A DNA stretch of 64,000 nt. Source: Saccharothrix sp. (GTDB lineage: Bacteria; Actinomycetota; Actinomycetes; Mycobacteriales; Pseudonocardiaceae). The position numbers and the translations under genes are program-made. The stretch covers positions 61,503 to 125,502 of the forward strand of contig NZ_JAPSLK010000018.1 in assembly GCF_031180885.1 (NCBI RefSeq), in the 5' to 3' direction. Under the pieces are notes generated by a model. It was not told the origin of the DNA. It worked only from the letters and a program-made list of their open reading frames with translations, and ran no database searches. Below are positions 46,171-53,872 of the stretch, one piece after another (positions within the stretch are counted from its first letter, which is position 1; every line of letters begins with the position of its first letter).

Positions 46171-46914
46171 CTAGATGTCGAAGCCGCCGAAGTCCATGCC
46201 GCCGCCGAAGTCGCCACCCATGTCCCCGCCCACGTCGCCACCGGCGTCCCCGCCGTCCGCGGCCATGCCGTCGGCGTACCCGTCCGAGTAGGCGTCCGCC
46301 ATGGCGACCCCAGCCATGCCCGTGAACATGGCGTCGAACAGCAGGAACGTGCCCACGCCCCACACACCCGCGACCAGCGCGGGCTTCCACCACGGCTCGC
46401 TGTACCAGCCCTGCGGCACCGGCCGGCCGGCGACCATCCCGCCCGGGTAGTAGTGCGGCGTGCCCGCGCCGGGGTGGGGAGAAGCCGCGTAGTTGTGGCC
46501 CTGCACGGTGACCTGCCGGTCCTCGGAGACCTTGCCCGCGCGGCCCTGGCCGTTGAGGTCCGGGAGTTCGGGGCCGGGGTCCATGCCCATGGCGGTCCGG
46601 GCGGCGCGGACGTAGTACAGGCCCTCCATCGCGGTCTGGGTGACCAGGCGGCACTGCTCCAGGGTCTTCGCCTGCTCCATCTGCGAACCGGCGGCGGTGA
46701 AGCGCTCCGAGGCGTCGGCCAGGGCCTGGGTGGAGGCAACGTCGGTGCCGGTCAGGCTCATCACCTGGCCGCCCAGGCGCTCCACCCACCGCCGCGCCTC
46801 GGCCTGGGCGTCTTCCAGTTCCCGCTGGCGCGCGGCGGCCCGGGTCTTCGCGAGGTACCAACCGCCGCCCACGACCAGGACGATCAGCACGAGCACCACG
46901 ATGGTGGCGTCCAC
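46171..46914 (-). CDS. Membrane-anchored protein with Gly/Asp-rich tail
   Basis: 247 residues. An N-terminal helix (ATIVVLVLIVLVVGGGWYL) is followed by a coiled-coil-like region (residues 25-110), a middle stretch ending HYYPGGMVAGRPVPQGWYSEP, a second hydrophobic segment (PALVAGVWGVGTFLLFDAMF) and a tail built from GGD repeats ending GGGMDFGGFDI. It resembles actinobacterial proteins labelled DUF1542-like, with which I associate this tail, but no function is known. A GTG start lies near 46914; it forms its own transcription unit. Confidence 0.7.
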   Translation of the reverse strand: MDATIVVLVLIVLVVGGGWYLAKTRAAARQRELEDAQAEARRWVERLGGQVMSLTGTDVASTQALADASERFTAAGSQMEQAKTLEQCRLVTQTAMEGLYYVRAARTAMGMDPGPELPDLNGQGRAGKVSEDRQVTVQGHNYAASPHPGAGTPHYYPGGMVAGRPVPQGWYSEPWWKPALVAGVWGVGTFLLFDAMFTGMAGVAMADAYSDGYADGMAADGGDAGGDVGGDMGGDFGGGMDFGGFDI

Positions 46915-46989
46915 AGGGGCCTCCCGGGGGAGCGACGGCGTTACGACCCTGTCAACGAACCCACCGCCGCTCCGGGTTCCCGGCCCGGG

Positions 46990-48198
46990 TCAGAACACCT
47001 CCGGGCAGTGCGGCTCGCGGTCGCCCAGGAAGGCGTGCGACAGGGCGTTGAGGGCGCCCGGTGTGAGTTCCCGCACCCGCTGCGCGCGGGCCAGGGTCGC
47101 CAGGCGGGTGCCGCCGAGGAAGGCCGCGCCCAGGGCCTGCACGTCCAGCTCGACGTCCGGTTCGTCGTCCACCCGGCGCACCGACGCGTCGCCGTCCTTC
47201 ACGGTCAGCCGCCAGCGGCCGGCGTTCCACGGGCAGAACGCGTCGCGCACGTCCAGCACCGCGTCCACGTCCGACAGGTAGCGGCGCAGCGGCAGCGCGC
47301 GGTCGACGTCGACCAGCCGCACCCACAGCGAGTCCGTGCGCGACCGCAGCGCCAGCCGCTGGTCGGCCAGCAGGTGCACCACCGGGTCGTCGGAGGCGGT
47401 GAAGAACTTCAGCTCGCCGACCATGTCGAGGTCGAGCAGGTAGCGGTAGAGCGCGGCGTAGGCCTCGTCGGTCTCGGCGGCGATCTCGCGGACGTGCAGC
47501 TCGTTGCGCGGGCCGCGGTCCTGCCAGTCGCCCTTGATCCGGTAGACCGCGTAGCCCTGCGGGTGCAGCGCGTACCGGTACGCGGTGAGGCCGCCGCGGT
47601 CGTGCTCCTCGTCGGCGAGGTGGGCGTTCCACATGCCGTCGGTGCGGCTGAGCCAGCCCGTCCGGGTCGGCCGGATGCGGTCGTGGCAGGCCTTGATCAG
47701 CGGCATCGCCTCGGCGGCGGGCGCCTCGCGGACCCTCACGTCCCCGGTGACCACGTCCGGCCGGAACGCCGCGCCCCGGGGCACCGACAGCCGGGCGAAC
47801 TCGGCCGCCGGGCCGTAGCCGAACCGGTCGTAGATGCCCGCCTCCGACGCCCACAGCGCGGCGATCGCCTCGCGGCCGTCCTCGTGCAGGCCGTGCAGCT
47901 GGGCGGTCATCAGCCGGGTCAGCAGCCCGCGCCGGCGGTGGCCCGGCCGCACGCACACCCCGGTCACCGCCGCTACGGGCCGCGGTCCGCCGCCGGGGAC
48001 GGTGATCTCCCGGGTCTGGATGCCCGCGCCGGCGAGCATCTCGCCGTCCTCGAAGACGCCGTGGTGCCGGTCGGGTTCGAAGATGTCCCGCCAGCGCTCC
48101 ATGAAGCCTTCGCGGTCGTCGGACAGGAACGCCTGGTTGAAGACGTGCTGGTAGGTGGCCAGCTCGTCGTGCCGGAGCGTGCGGAGGGTGAGCGCCAT
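46990..48198 (-). CDS. Eis-like GNAT N-acetyltransferase
   Basis: 402 residues with the tripartite Eis layout: a GNAT domain with the acetyl-CoA loop VCVRPGHRRRGLLTRLM, a second GNAT-like domain, and a C-terminal SCP2-like domain; the final residues (PHCPEVF) end in a free carboxylate as in Eis, where it acts as the catalytic base. Members acetylate amines, including aminoglycosides at several positions. Native substrate unknown. ATG start. Divergent from the mycothiol-dependent gene at 48290. Confidence 0.85.
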   Translation of the reverse strand: MALTLRTLRHDELATYQHVFNQAFLSDDREGFMERWRDIFEPDRHHGVFEDGEMLAGAGIQTREITVPGGGPRPVAAVTGVCVRPGHRRRGLLTRLMTAQLHGLHEDGREAIAALWASEAGIYDRFGYGPAAEFARLSVPRGAAFRPDVVTGDVRVREAPAAEAMPLIKACHDRIRPTRTGWLSRTDGMWNAHLADEEHDRGGLTAYRYALHPQGYAVYRIKGDWQDRGPRNELHVREIAAETDEAYAALYRYLLDLDMVGELKFFTASDDPVVHLLADQRLALRSRTDSLWVRLVDVDRALPLRRYLSDVDAVLDVRDAFCPWNAGRWRLTVKDGDASVRRVDDEPDVELDVQALGAAFLGGTRLATLARAQRVRELTPGALNALSHAFLGDREPHCPEVF

Positions 48199-48289
48199 GA
48201 CCGTTCTTCATACGCCGACCCGTCCGTCCGCGCGAACGGGTTTCTTTCAGGGGTCGCGTCGGGAGGACGGGCTCGGACATGCTGCACGG

Positions 48290-49009
48290 GTGGACCCGCA
48301 CGCGCTGGGCGGCGCACTCCGGACCGAGGCGGCGGCGCTCGCGGTGGCGGCGGACCTCGTGCCGTGGGACCGGCCGGTGCCGGGGTGCCCCGGGATGACC
48401 GTGGACGACCTGGTCCGGCACGTCGGCTCGGTGCACCGCCTGGTGACCCGGTGGGTGACGCGGGGGAGCCGGCCGAGGGAGTGGCCGCGGGACCCGAACG
48501 GCGCCGACCCCGTGGACTGGTACCGGATCGGGGCGGCCTCCCTGATCGCCGTGCTCGACCCGGCCCGCGCTTCGGAACCCGCCGCGACGTGGTGTCCCTG
48601 GGACCGCACGCTCGGGTTCTGGCTGCGGCGCATGGCGCACGAGACGGCCGTGCACCGCGTGGACGCCCAGGCGGCGGCAGGACTGGCCGCGCCGCTGGAC
48701 CACGCCCTGGCCGTGGACGGCATCGAGGAGGTCCTGCGCCTGTGGCTCGGCTGCCACTTACCGCCCGCGGCGCACCGCGACGGCCTGGCCATCACGCTTC
48801 GCGTGCCGGGCCGTGAGTGGACCGTCGCCCTGCACGAACACGTCGTGGACTTCTGCGCCACGGCCGATCCCGCGGCGGTGGTGTCCGGTTCGGCGTCGGC
48901 GGTGGACCTGTGGCTGTGGGGGAGGGTGCCGGAGTCGGAGCTGTCCGTCGAGGGCGACCTGTCCGTGGTCCGCGCCCTGCGGACCGCCGTAGCCGCCGCG
49001 ACGGGCTGA
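48290..49009 (+). CDS. Maleylpyruvate isomerase-family mycothiol-dependent enzyme
   Basis: 239 residues. The N-terminal DinB-like bundle carries DDLVRHVGSVHRLVTRWV (a metal-site His region) and LRRMAHETAVHRVDAQ with further His ligands, the pattern of the mycothiol maleylpyruvate isomerase family; the C-terminal half is an MDMPI_C-like domain (ITLRVPGREWTVAL, SASAVDLWLWGR). The exact reaction is not known. The GTG at 48290 is chosen because earlier starts would overlap the divergent Eis-like gene. Confidence 0.82.
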   Translation: MDPHALGGALRTEAAALAVAADLVPWDRPVPGCPGMTVDDLVRHVGSVHRLVTRWVTRGSRPREWPRDPNGADPVDWYRIGAASLIAVLDPARASEPAATWCPWDRTLGFWLRRMAHETAVHRVDAQAAAGLAAPLDHALAVDGIEEVLRLWLGCHLPPAAHRDGLAITLRVPGREWTVALHEHVVDFCATADPAAVVSGSASAVDLWLWGRVPESELSVEGDLSVVRALRTAVAAATG

Positions 49010-49031
49010 CCCTTCGGTCACCCCGGCTTGG

Positions 49032-49370
49032 TCACCCCGGCGGCCAGTTCAACTGGCGACCACCCAACACGTGGCAATGCACGTGGAAGACCGTCTGCCC
49101 ACCGTTGCGCCCGGTGTTGAACACCAGCCGGTACCCGTCCTCGGCCACCCCTTCCGCCTTGGCCACCAGGTGCGCCACCCGCAGCACTTCGCCGGCGGTC
49201 GCCGGGTCCATGTCGCCCGCGGCCGGGAAGTGCTCCTTGGGGATCACCAGGACGTGCGTGGGGGCTTGGGGGTTGATGTCGTGGAACGCCAACACCGTGT
49301 CGGTTTCGAGGACCGGTTTCGCAGGCACCTCGCCCGCGACGATGCGGCAGAACAGGCAATCCGCGGTCAC
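49032..49370 (-). CDS. Histidine triad (HIT) family protein
   Basis: 112 residues. The N-terminal CLFCRIVAGEVPAKPV and the histidine triad HVHCHVLGG (His-x-His-x-His type) define the HINT branch of nucleotide hydrolases/transferases, which act on aminoacyl or lysyl nucleoside phosphoramidates. ATG start, standard length. Convergent with the mycothiol-enzyme gene, which ends 22 bp away. Confidence 0.92.
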   Translation of the reverse strand: MTADCLFCRIVAGEVPAKPVLETDTVLAFHDINPQAPTHVLVIPKEHFPAAGDMDPATAGEVLRVAHLVAKAEGVAEDGYRLVFNTGRNGGQTVFHVHCHVLGGRQLNWPPG

Positions 49371-49399
49371 GGCGACATCGTAGGGCGCACACTGTGCCG

Positions 49400-49519
49400 A
49401 TGACGCGCGGAAAGCTGCGACTGATCGTGAGATGCCTGGTGACGTTCGGGATCGGGTTCCTCATGGTGCTGCTGGCCATCCGCTTCGGCGAGGCCCTGTG
49501 GCGCGCCGTCACCACCTAA
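49400..49519 (+). CDS. Small membrane protein, 39 residues
   Basis: A short frame beginning ATG at 49400 encodes MTRGKLRLIVRCLVTFGIG and then FLMVLLAIRFGEALWRAVTT: a basic N-terminus, a single 20-residue hydrophobic helix and a short tail. It is divergent from the HIT gene (29 bp gap) and its stop overlaps the stop of the convergent VOC gene by 3-4 bp. The positive-inside topology and tight packing favour a real gene, but there is no clear ribosome site and no known family. Confidence 0.45.
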   Translation: MTRGKLRLIVRCLVTFGIGFLMVLLAIRFGEALWRAVTT

Positions 49520-49854
49520 GGGTGGACGAAGCAGAACTCGTTCCCCTCGGGGTCCTGCAACACCTGGAAACTCCCCTGCTCGTCCGTCACCACGCCCCCC
49601 ACCGCTCGCGCCCCCAACCCCTCCGCCTTGGCCACGGCCGCCGGAATGTCGTCCACCAGGATGTCCAGGTGCAGCCGGTTCTTCACGGCCTTCCCCTCCG
49701 GCACCGGCTGAAACGAGATCCGCGGCCACCCGGGTGGTTGGACATGCGCCCACCCCTGCCCCCGCAGCACCGGTTCGCCACCCGACAACCCCGCCCAGAA
49801 CCGGACGAGCCTGGCAGGTTCAAGGCAGTCCACGACAAACTGGTCGAGTCTCAT
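49516..49854 (-). CDS. VOC superfamily (glyoxalase-like) protein
   Basis: 112 residues with the paired beta-alpha-beta-beta-beta modules of the VOC fold: FVVDCLEPARLVRFWAGLSG, NRLHLDILVDDIPAAVAKAEGLGA (quoted in part as LHLDILVDDIPAAVAKAE) and DPEGNEFCFVHP, the last containing the metal-binding Glu position. The family includes glyoxalases, dioxygenases and resistance proteins; the specific activity is undetermined. ATG start; 3 bp downstream of the PLD-N gene on the same strand. Confidence 0.87.
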   Translation of the reverse strand: MRLDQFVVDCLEPARLVRFWAGLSGGEPVLRGQGWAHVQPPGWPRISFQPVPEGKAVKNRLHLDILVDDIPAAVAKAEGLGARAVGGVVTDEQGSFQVLQDPEGNEFCFVHP

Positions 49855-49857
49855 GGC

Positions 49858-50124
49858 TCACATCATCGGCGGCGCCACCGGCGTCTTCACCAACTGAGCG
49901 TCCTTACCCGCCACGAACCACCCGATGCTGCCAAGGAGCGGGAACCCGAAGATCACCACGATCCACAGGAACTTGCCCCCGCCCGTCAACCGGGGATGCC
50001 GCAACACAGACACCACGGCCGCCACCCACAACACGAACAACGCCACCGCAAGCCCGACGAGGAACAACAACACCCCAATCCCAAGGGCGTCGTCAGCGGT
50101 CTCTTGCGCAACCCATGTCACCAT
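49858..50124 (-). CDS. PLDc_N domain membrane protein
   Basis: 88 residues. Two hydrophobic helices (LGIGVLLFLVGLAVALFVLW and FLWIVVIFGFPLLGSIGWFV) with the W-x(5)-FP-x-(L)GSIGWF pattern of the phospholipase D nuclease N-terminal (PLDc_N) domain, here as a stand-alone protein. Function unknown in actinobacteria. The ATG at 50124 is used; the longer frame to 50481 runs across the attachment repeat and lacks coding character. Confidence 0.8.
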   Translation of the reverse strand: MVTWVAQETADDALGIGVLLFLVGLAVALFVLWVAAVVSVLRHPRLTGGGKFLWIVVIFGFPLLGSIGWFVAGKDAQLVKTPVAPPMM

Positions 50125-50341
50125 GCCACCCCACGCTACGACCCCCACCCCATTCCGCCCGCCAAGCCACCCACCCGAGTGAAGGCGATCCCAACCGGAC
50201 GGCCCCATCCCTCCAGACCGGCCACCGAACCACCCCGGCGCTGGCACTCGGCGCCCTTGGCCTGATCGACGAGCGGCGCGACCCCGAGCTCCTGCCCAAC
50301 TCCCCACCGACCGGACTCGGGAAAGCGGGGGTCGGGACAAG

Positions 50342-50367
50342 CAAAAGACCGTCCACAAAGGACGGTC
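50342..50367 (-). terminator. Original terminator of tRNA-Gly, now separated by the AICE
   Basis: On the minus strand GACCGTCC-TTTGT-GGACGGTC is followed by TTTTGCTT, an intrinsic terminator. It lies 32 nt beyond the tRNA 3' end as represented in the left attachment repeat (50399). Before integration it would have directly followed tRNA-Gly. It does not suit the plus strand, which has no T-run. Confidence 0.7.
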
Positions 50368-50396
50368 TACGAGGTGACTACCAGCGGTGACGAGAC

Positions 50397-50439
50397 AGAG
50401 CGGGTGACGGGAATCGAACCCGCATGACCAGCTTGGAAG
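50397..50439. repeat. Left attachment repeat (partial tRNA-Gly copy)
   Basis: Forty-three bases identical to 59830-59872, covering the tRNA-Gly sequence from the anticodon loop to just beyond the 3' end. The match stops abruptly on both sides, as expected for an att core. Confidence 0.95.
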
Positions 50440-50525
50440 TGCGGCGTCAACCCCAGCCCACGGCCGCTCACCTGCGTTCAAGCGGGTTGTGGTTGACCGC
50501 CAATGACCCTGTTCGACCTGGGCCT

Positions 50526-50542
50526 ATCGCACGCTAATCGCA
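50526..50542. promoter_or_regulatory. Candidate integrase arm site, left
   Basis: ATCGCACGCTAATCGCA, containing two ATCGCA half-sites 5 bp apart. It matches 16 of 17 bases of the site at 59738-59754 in the same orientation. Its place about 90 bp inside the left repeat suits an arm-type binding site for Int or Xis. Confidence 0.55.
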
Positions 50543-50752
50543 TGATTGGCGGGCGGGCACTGTTGGCAGGCCTGACATCCAGGGTGGGTAGCTGCTCAGA
50601 CGTCGTGGGACTGTCAGCGGTCGAAGCGCCCTGCGGTTGGAGCCGTCGCGCGCCCTCGTCTGTTGGCGGGCTGGGCAGATGTGTGGCTGCATTCGTTCCC
50701 AAGGTCGCCGTGTCACGCCTCGGTTCGGAATCTTCTGTTGTAGATTGAGGGC

Positions 50753-51529
50753 ATGAACGTAGAAAAGCTTCAACAAGATGTGAAAAAACTTGTGAAGACG
50801 GGAGTGCGACTAGAGATCGCGCTTCTTGTTGAAATTCACCCGGAGAAAGTGAAAGAGGTTCGTGAACATTTGAACCTCAAGGACAAGGTTGAGTTCAGTA
50901 GGGGCTATCAATCGTGGTATTCGGAGGCGCTGGTAACGCTGATGCAGCTTCTGCCGTCCAGGGTCGAGGACTTCATCGACTACTACAAGCCTCGTCGAGC
51001 AAGAAAGGAAGTAAATTACGAAAACTACACTGTAAGTGACTACCTGCAGCGGTTGCAAGTCCGTCGTCTGGGCGAGGTGGTTGTGGGGCTCGATGCCGCG
51101 TTCGGAAAGTTCCAACAACAGGTGCGCATTGTCGAGTCGCTTGTGAATAGGTTCGACAGTTCGTTGTATGACCTAAAGACAGTGCTTCAGGCTGATCTGT
51201 TCGATAATGAAATCGATGCGGCCGGGGAGCTGTTGAAGCGCGGATTCGTCCGCGCTGCAGGGGCCTTGGCCGGAGTCGTTCTTGAGTCCCATTTGAAGGT
51301 TGTTGTTCAACGTCATGATCTCAAGCCTTCCAAGAAAAATCCCACTATTGCGGACTACAATGATGCGCTTAAGTCGGCAGATGTGATCAGTGTTGCACAT
51401 TGGCGCAAAGTTCAATATTTGGCAGATGTTCGTAATGCGTGCAGTCACAGTAAAGATGTGGAGCCTAAGGGGGAGGACGTTAAGGAGCTCCTCGAAGGTG
51501 TGAGGGCTTTGACGAAGAACTTGTTTTAG
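50753..51529 (+). CDS. HEPN-like cargo protein of foreign composition
   Basis: 258 residues, helical and charged. Near the C-terminus R227-N-A-C-S-H232 fits the Rx4H catalytic motif of HEPN ribonucleases (commonly RNxxxH), within VRNACSHSKDVEPKGEDVKEL; the 100 residues before it look like the DUF4145/HEPN helical bundle (AAGALAGVVLESHLKVVV). The gene is far richer in A+T than anything around it (many AAA, TTT and GTT codons), so it is a recent import carried by the AICE. HEPN cargo in mobile elements is often anti-phage or toxin related; there is no obvious antitoxin next to it. ATG start with a short A+T-rich leader. Confidence 0.7.
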   Translation: MNVEKLQQDVKKLVKTGVRLEIALLVEIHPEKVKEVREHLNLKDKVEFSRGYQSWYSEALVTLMQLLPSRVEDFIDYYKPRRARKEVNYENYTVSDYLQRLQVRRLGEVVVGLDAAFGKFQQQVRIVESLVNRFDSSLYDLKTVLQADLFDNEIDAAGELLKRGFVRAAGALAGVVLESHLKVVVQRHDLKPSKKNPTIADYNDALKSADVISVAHWRKVQYLADVRNACSHSKDVEPKGEDVKELLEGVRALTKNLF

Positions 51530-51923
51530 CTGCTGTTCGCGCTCTCGGCTGGATTGGGCCGGTATGAGCACGGCCCGTTGGCAAGATGGCGAAGCCGTCG
51601 CGGCAGCCGATCGCCGTGCCCAGCGCTGGAAGCTGTGTGACCGCGCGATCGTCCGGAGCCTGGTGGCTGGAAGTAGCCTGGGGGCAGTTCGGGTCTGTGT
51701 GGCGCGTCGCCTTCCCGGCCACGTGCACCGACTCCGCGCGCGGCCGACGGGCGGAGCGGAGCGGGAGCCCGGCGTGCCGCGATGCGGGAGTCGGTGCAGA
51801 CGTGGGGCGGGACTGGCTGCGCGTTGCCGCAGGCGGCGCGCCTTGATCCCGTAGAGCGGAATTCGGCAACGCAGCAGGTTGGGTGCCGTCGTAGTGTTGC
51901 AGCGCGAACGGTCTGCCTAGGGT
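51530..51923. other. Region without a recognisable gene
   Basis: About 390 bp between the cargo gene and the HD gene. G+C returns abruptly to host level from about 51540, marking the edge of the foreign segment. The open frames have no ribosome sites or family resemblance. It should contain the promoter of the HD gene. Confidence 0.5.
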
Positions 51924-52490
51924 GTGGGTGTGGATCTGGTCGCGCGGGCCTCCTCGGTGGCTGAAGGTCGGCTTGCCTTGTCGTTGCCTCGGCGGTGGGC
52001 GCATGTGCAGGGGGTTGCTAAGCGGGCTGGGGTGGCGGCTGGGATCGTTCCGGAAGCGGAACGGGAGCTGTTGACGGCTGCGGCTGTTCTTCACGATATG
52101 GGGTACGCGCCGGAGATCGCAGAGACTGGATTTCATCCGCTTGATGGGGCGCGGTACCTCGAAGACCAGGGGTTTCCTGAGCGGTTGTGTGCGCTTGTGG
52201 CTCATCACTCCTGTGCCTATCGGGAGGCAGAGTTGAGAGGGTGCTCGGCTGAGCTGGCGCGTTGGGTGGACGAGCAGACACCGCTGCGGGATGCGCTGTG
52301 GTGGGCGGACATGACCACCGGGCCAGACGGGGACACGACCGGGGTGCGTGAGCGTATCGCGGAGATTCAGGCGCGGTATGGGCCGGAAGACCTGGTGACG
52401 TTCTTCATTCGCCAGGCGGAGCCTGAGTTGGTGGCGGCGGTGGAGCGTACGGAGGCTCGGTTGCGGGCCGCTGGGATTGAGGTCAGGTGA
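51924..52490 (+). CDS. HD domain protein of the AICE control module
   Basis: 188 residues. The HD phosphohydrolase pattern is visible: RWAHVQGVAKRAGVA (first His), AAVLHDMGY (His-Asp) and a later Asp in ADMTTGPDGD. Such small HD proteins recur beside Nudix and XRE genes in AICEs of streptomycetes and relatives, where their substrate is unknown. The GTG at 51924 or 51930 may start it. Its stop overlaps the stop of the convergent Nudix gene by 8 bp. Confidence 0.82.
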   Translation: MGVDLVARASSVAEGRLALSLPRRWAHVQGVAKRAGVAAGIVPEAERELLTAAAVLHDMGYAPEIAETGFHPLDGARYLEDQGFPERLCALVAHHSCAYREAELRGCSAELARWVDEQTPLRDALWWADMTTGPDGDTTGVRERIAEIQARYGPEDLVTFFIRQAEPELVAAVERTEARLRAAGIEVR

Positions 52491-52953
52491 AGTAGGGCTC
52501 GGTGTGGTTGCTTAGGCCGTGTTCGATGCGTAGGCGGATCGACGGGTGGATGTCTAGGTCGGGTAGGCGGTCGGGTTCGACCCAGAGGACTTCCTTGGAC
52601 TCGTTGCTTGTGCGCAGCTCGCCCCCGGTGGGTTGAGCGCGGAAGCAGATGGAGAACTCCTGGCGGACCTCTCCGTCGTCGTAGGCGATGACGTGGTTGG
52701 GGTTGGAGTACAGGCCGACCAGGCCGGTGACCTCTACGTGGATGCCGGTTTCCTCCTCGACCTCGCGCACGACAGCTTGGGCGAGGGTTTCGCCCACGTC
52801 CTGGCCGCCACCGGGGATGGCGTACTTGCCGTTGTCGGTGCGGCGGATCATCAGGAGGCGGCCGGTGGGGTCCTGGACGATGGCGCTGACGGCTACCCGG
52901 ATGCTGTTGGGCTTCGGGGCGTTCGGGTCGTTGAGGTAGTCGGTCCGGCTCAT
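52483..52953 (-). CDS. Nudix hydrolase, Pif-like
   Basis: 156 residues. The Nudix box reads GGGQDVGETLAQAVVREVEEETGI (core GETLAQAVVREVEEETG), matching Gx5Ex7REUxEExGU. In pSAM2 the pif gene encodes a Nudix protein that blocks redundant transfer between cells already carrying the element; position beside an XRE regulator in an AICE makes a Pif-like role likely here. It is on the minus strand, 12 bp after the XRE gene and probably cotranscribed with it. Confidence 0.85.
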   Translation of the reverse strand: MSRTDYLNDPNAPKPNSIRVAVSAIVQDPTGRLLMIRRTDNGKYAIPGGGQDVGETLAQAVVREVEEETGIHVEVTGLVGLYSNPNHVIAYDDGEVRQEFSICFRAQPTGGELRTSNESKEVLWVEPDRLPDLDIHPSIRLRIEHGLSNHTEPYFT

Positions 52954-52965
52954 GGTTCGACCTTG

Positions 52966-53709
52966 TCAGAAGGTGGCGCGCTTCGCGCCGGCCCAGACGG
53001 TCTCCAGGCTCTCGGAGTAGGTCTCGAAGAGGTCGCCGGCAGACAGTCGGCGCAGGTGTAGGGCCGGGGCGTGGGCACCGGGGAAACCGTAGACGTGGGT
53101 GTTGACGATCATCTCGTCGTCAAAGCGGAAGACGGAGTTGTAGAGGGTCGTCTTGTGTAGGCGGACCTCGATGCCTGGGACCTCGGCCAGCGGGCGTACG
53201 AACGCCAGGGCGTTGCGGATGCGGGCGGCGACGGTGCCCTTGCCTAGCTGCTCCTCCTCGCTGCGGCGGGCTGCTTCGCGTGCGGCGGGGTCGCCGAAGA
53301 GGAGGCGGACGCGGGTGCCGTTCTCGGCTTTGGTGCGTAGCTCCTTGGCGAAGGTGGGCCTTTCGACCAGGAACAGGGCCGCTAGGGACAGGACCTCGAT
53401 GTGCTCGGTGGCGTCGTTGAGGAGGCGGTCCCAGAGGTCCGCGGGAACGTTGTTGCGGTGGGGGTAGACCTTGACGACCTCGGATTCGGCGATCTCGGCC
53501 TTGCGTTCGGTGGCGACTGCGTCGGGCCAGAGGTAGTTCTCGGTCTCGCGGACCATCGAGGCGATGGTGTGGCGGTGGCGCGGGTAGGGGATGCGGCCTT
53601 TGGTGATCCAGCGCTCGACGGTCTTGGGGTCTACGCCGGTTGCGCGGGCGACGTGGTCGAGGTCCAGGCCGTTGCGGAGGAGGGCTTCGCGTAGACGTTC
53701 GTTGGCCAT
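52966..53709 (-). CDS. XRE-like regulator with C-terminal DUF5919/PLD-like domain
   Basis: 247 residues. The N-terminal helix-turn-helix (LREALLRNGLDLDHVARAT, GVDPKTVERWITKGRIPY) is followed by a domain starting around residue 75 (VPADLWDRLLNDATEHIEVL, VRLLFGDPAAREAARR, KTTLYNSVFRFDDEMIVNTH, quoted in parts), typical of actinobacterial AICE regulators. It is divergent from the core element genes and upstream of the Nudix gene, so it probably controls both transfer and replication functions from the region at 53710-53872. ATG start. Confidence 0.8.
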   Translation of the reverse strand: MANERLREALLRNGLDLDHVARATGVDPKTVERWITKGRIPYPRHRHTIASMVRETENYLWPDAVATERKAEIAESEVVKVYPHRNNVPADLWDRLLNDATEHIEVLSLAALFLVERPTFAKELRTKAENGTRVRLLFGDPAAREAARRSEEEQLGKGTVAARIRNALAFVRPLAEVPGIEVRLHKTTLYNSVFRFDDEMIVNTHVYGFPGAHAPALHLRRLSAGDLFETYSESLETVWAGAKRATF

Positions 53710-53735
53710 GTAGACCCCCAGGTGGAGACGAGTAG

Positions 53736-53763
53736 GGACGTCTTCAACGTACCTCAGACGTCC
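53736..53763. promoter_or_regulatory. Inverted repeat in the AICE divergent promoter
   Basis: GGACGTC (53736-53742) and GACGTCC (53757-53763) are perfect inverted copies, 14 bp apart, between the XRE gene and the first core gene. Half-sites two helical turns apart (21 bp centre to centre) suit a dimeric repressor such as the adjacent XRE protein. Confidence 0.45.
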
Positions 53764-53872
53764 TTGGAAGTCCCGCTATGCGGTGCTTGCGTCCCGCTGA
53801 TTTGCGGAGAGTGGTCGTTGTCGAGATGCCGGGCAGACGGCCCGGCCGACGCCGTTGAAGAGGAGTACGACG

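Noticed and set aside
50125..50481. N-terminal extension of the PLDc_N protein through the att repeat
   Set aside because: The extension lacks coding character and would include tRNA sequence; the ATG at 50124 gives the family's normal length.
51564..51854. Two overlapping plus-strand frames between the cargo and HD genes
   Set aside because: Arg/Gly/Ala-rich translations, no ribosome site and no resemblance to known proteins.
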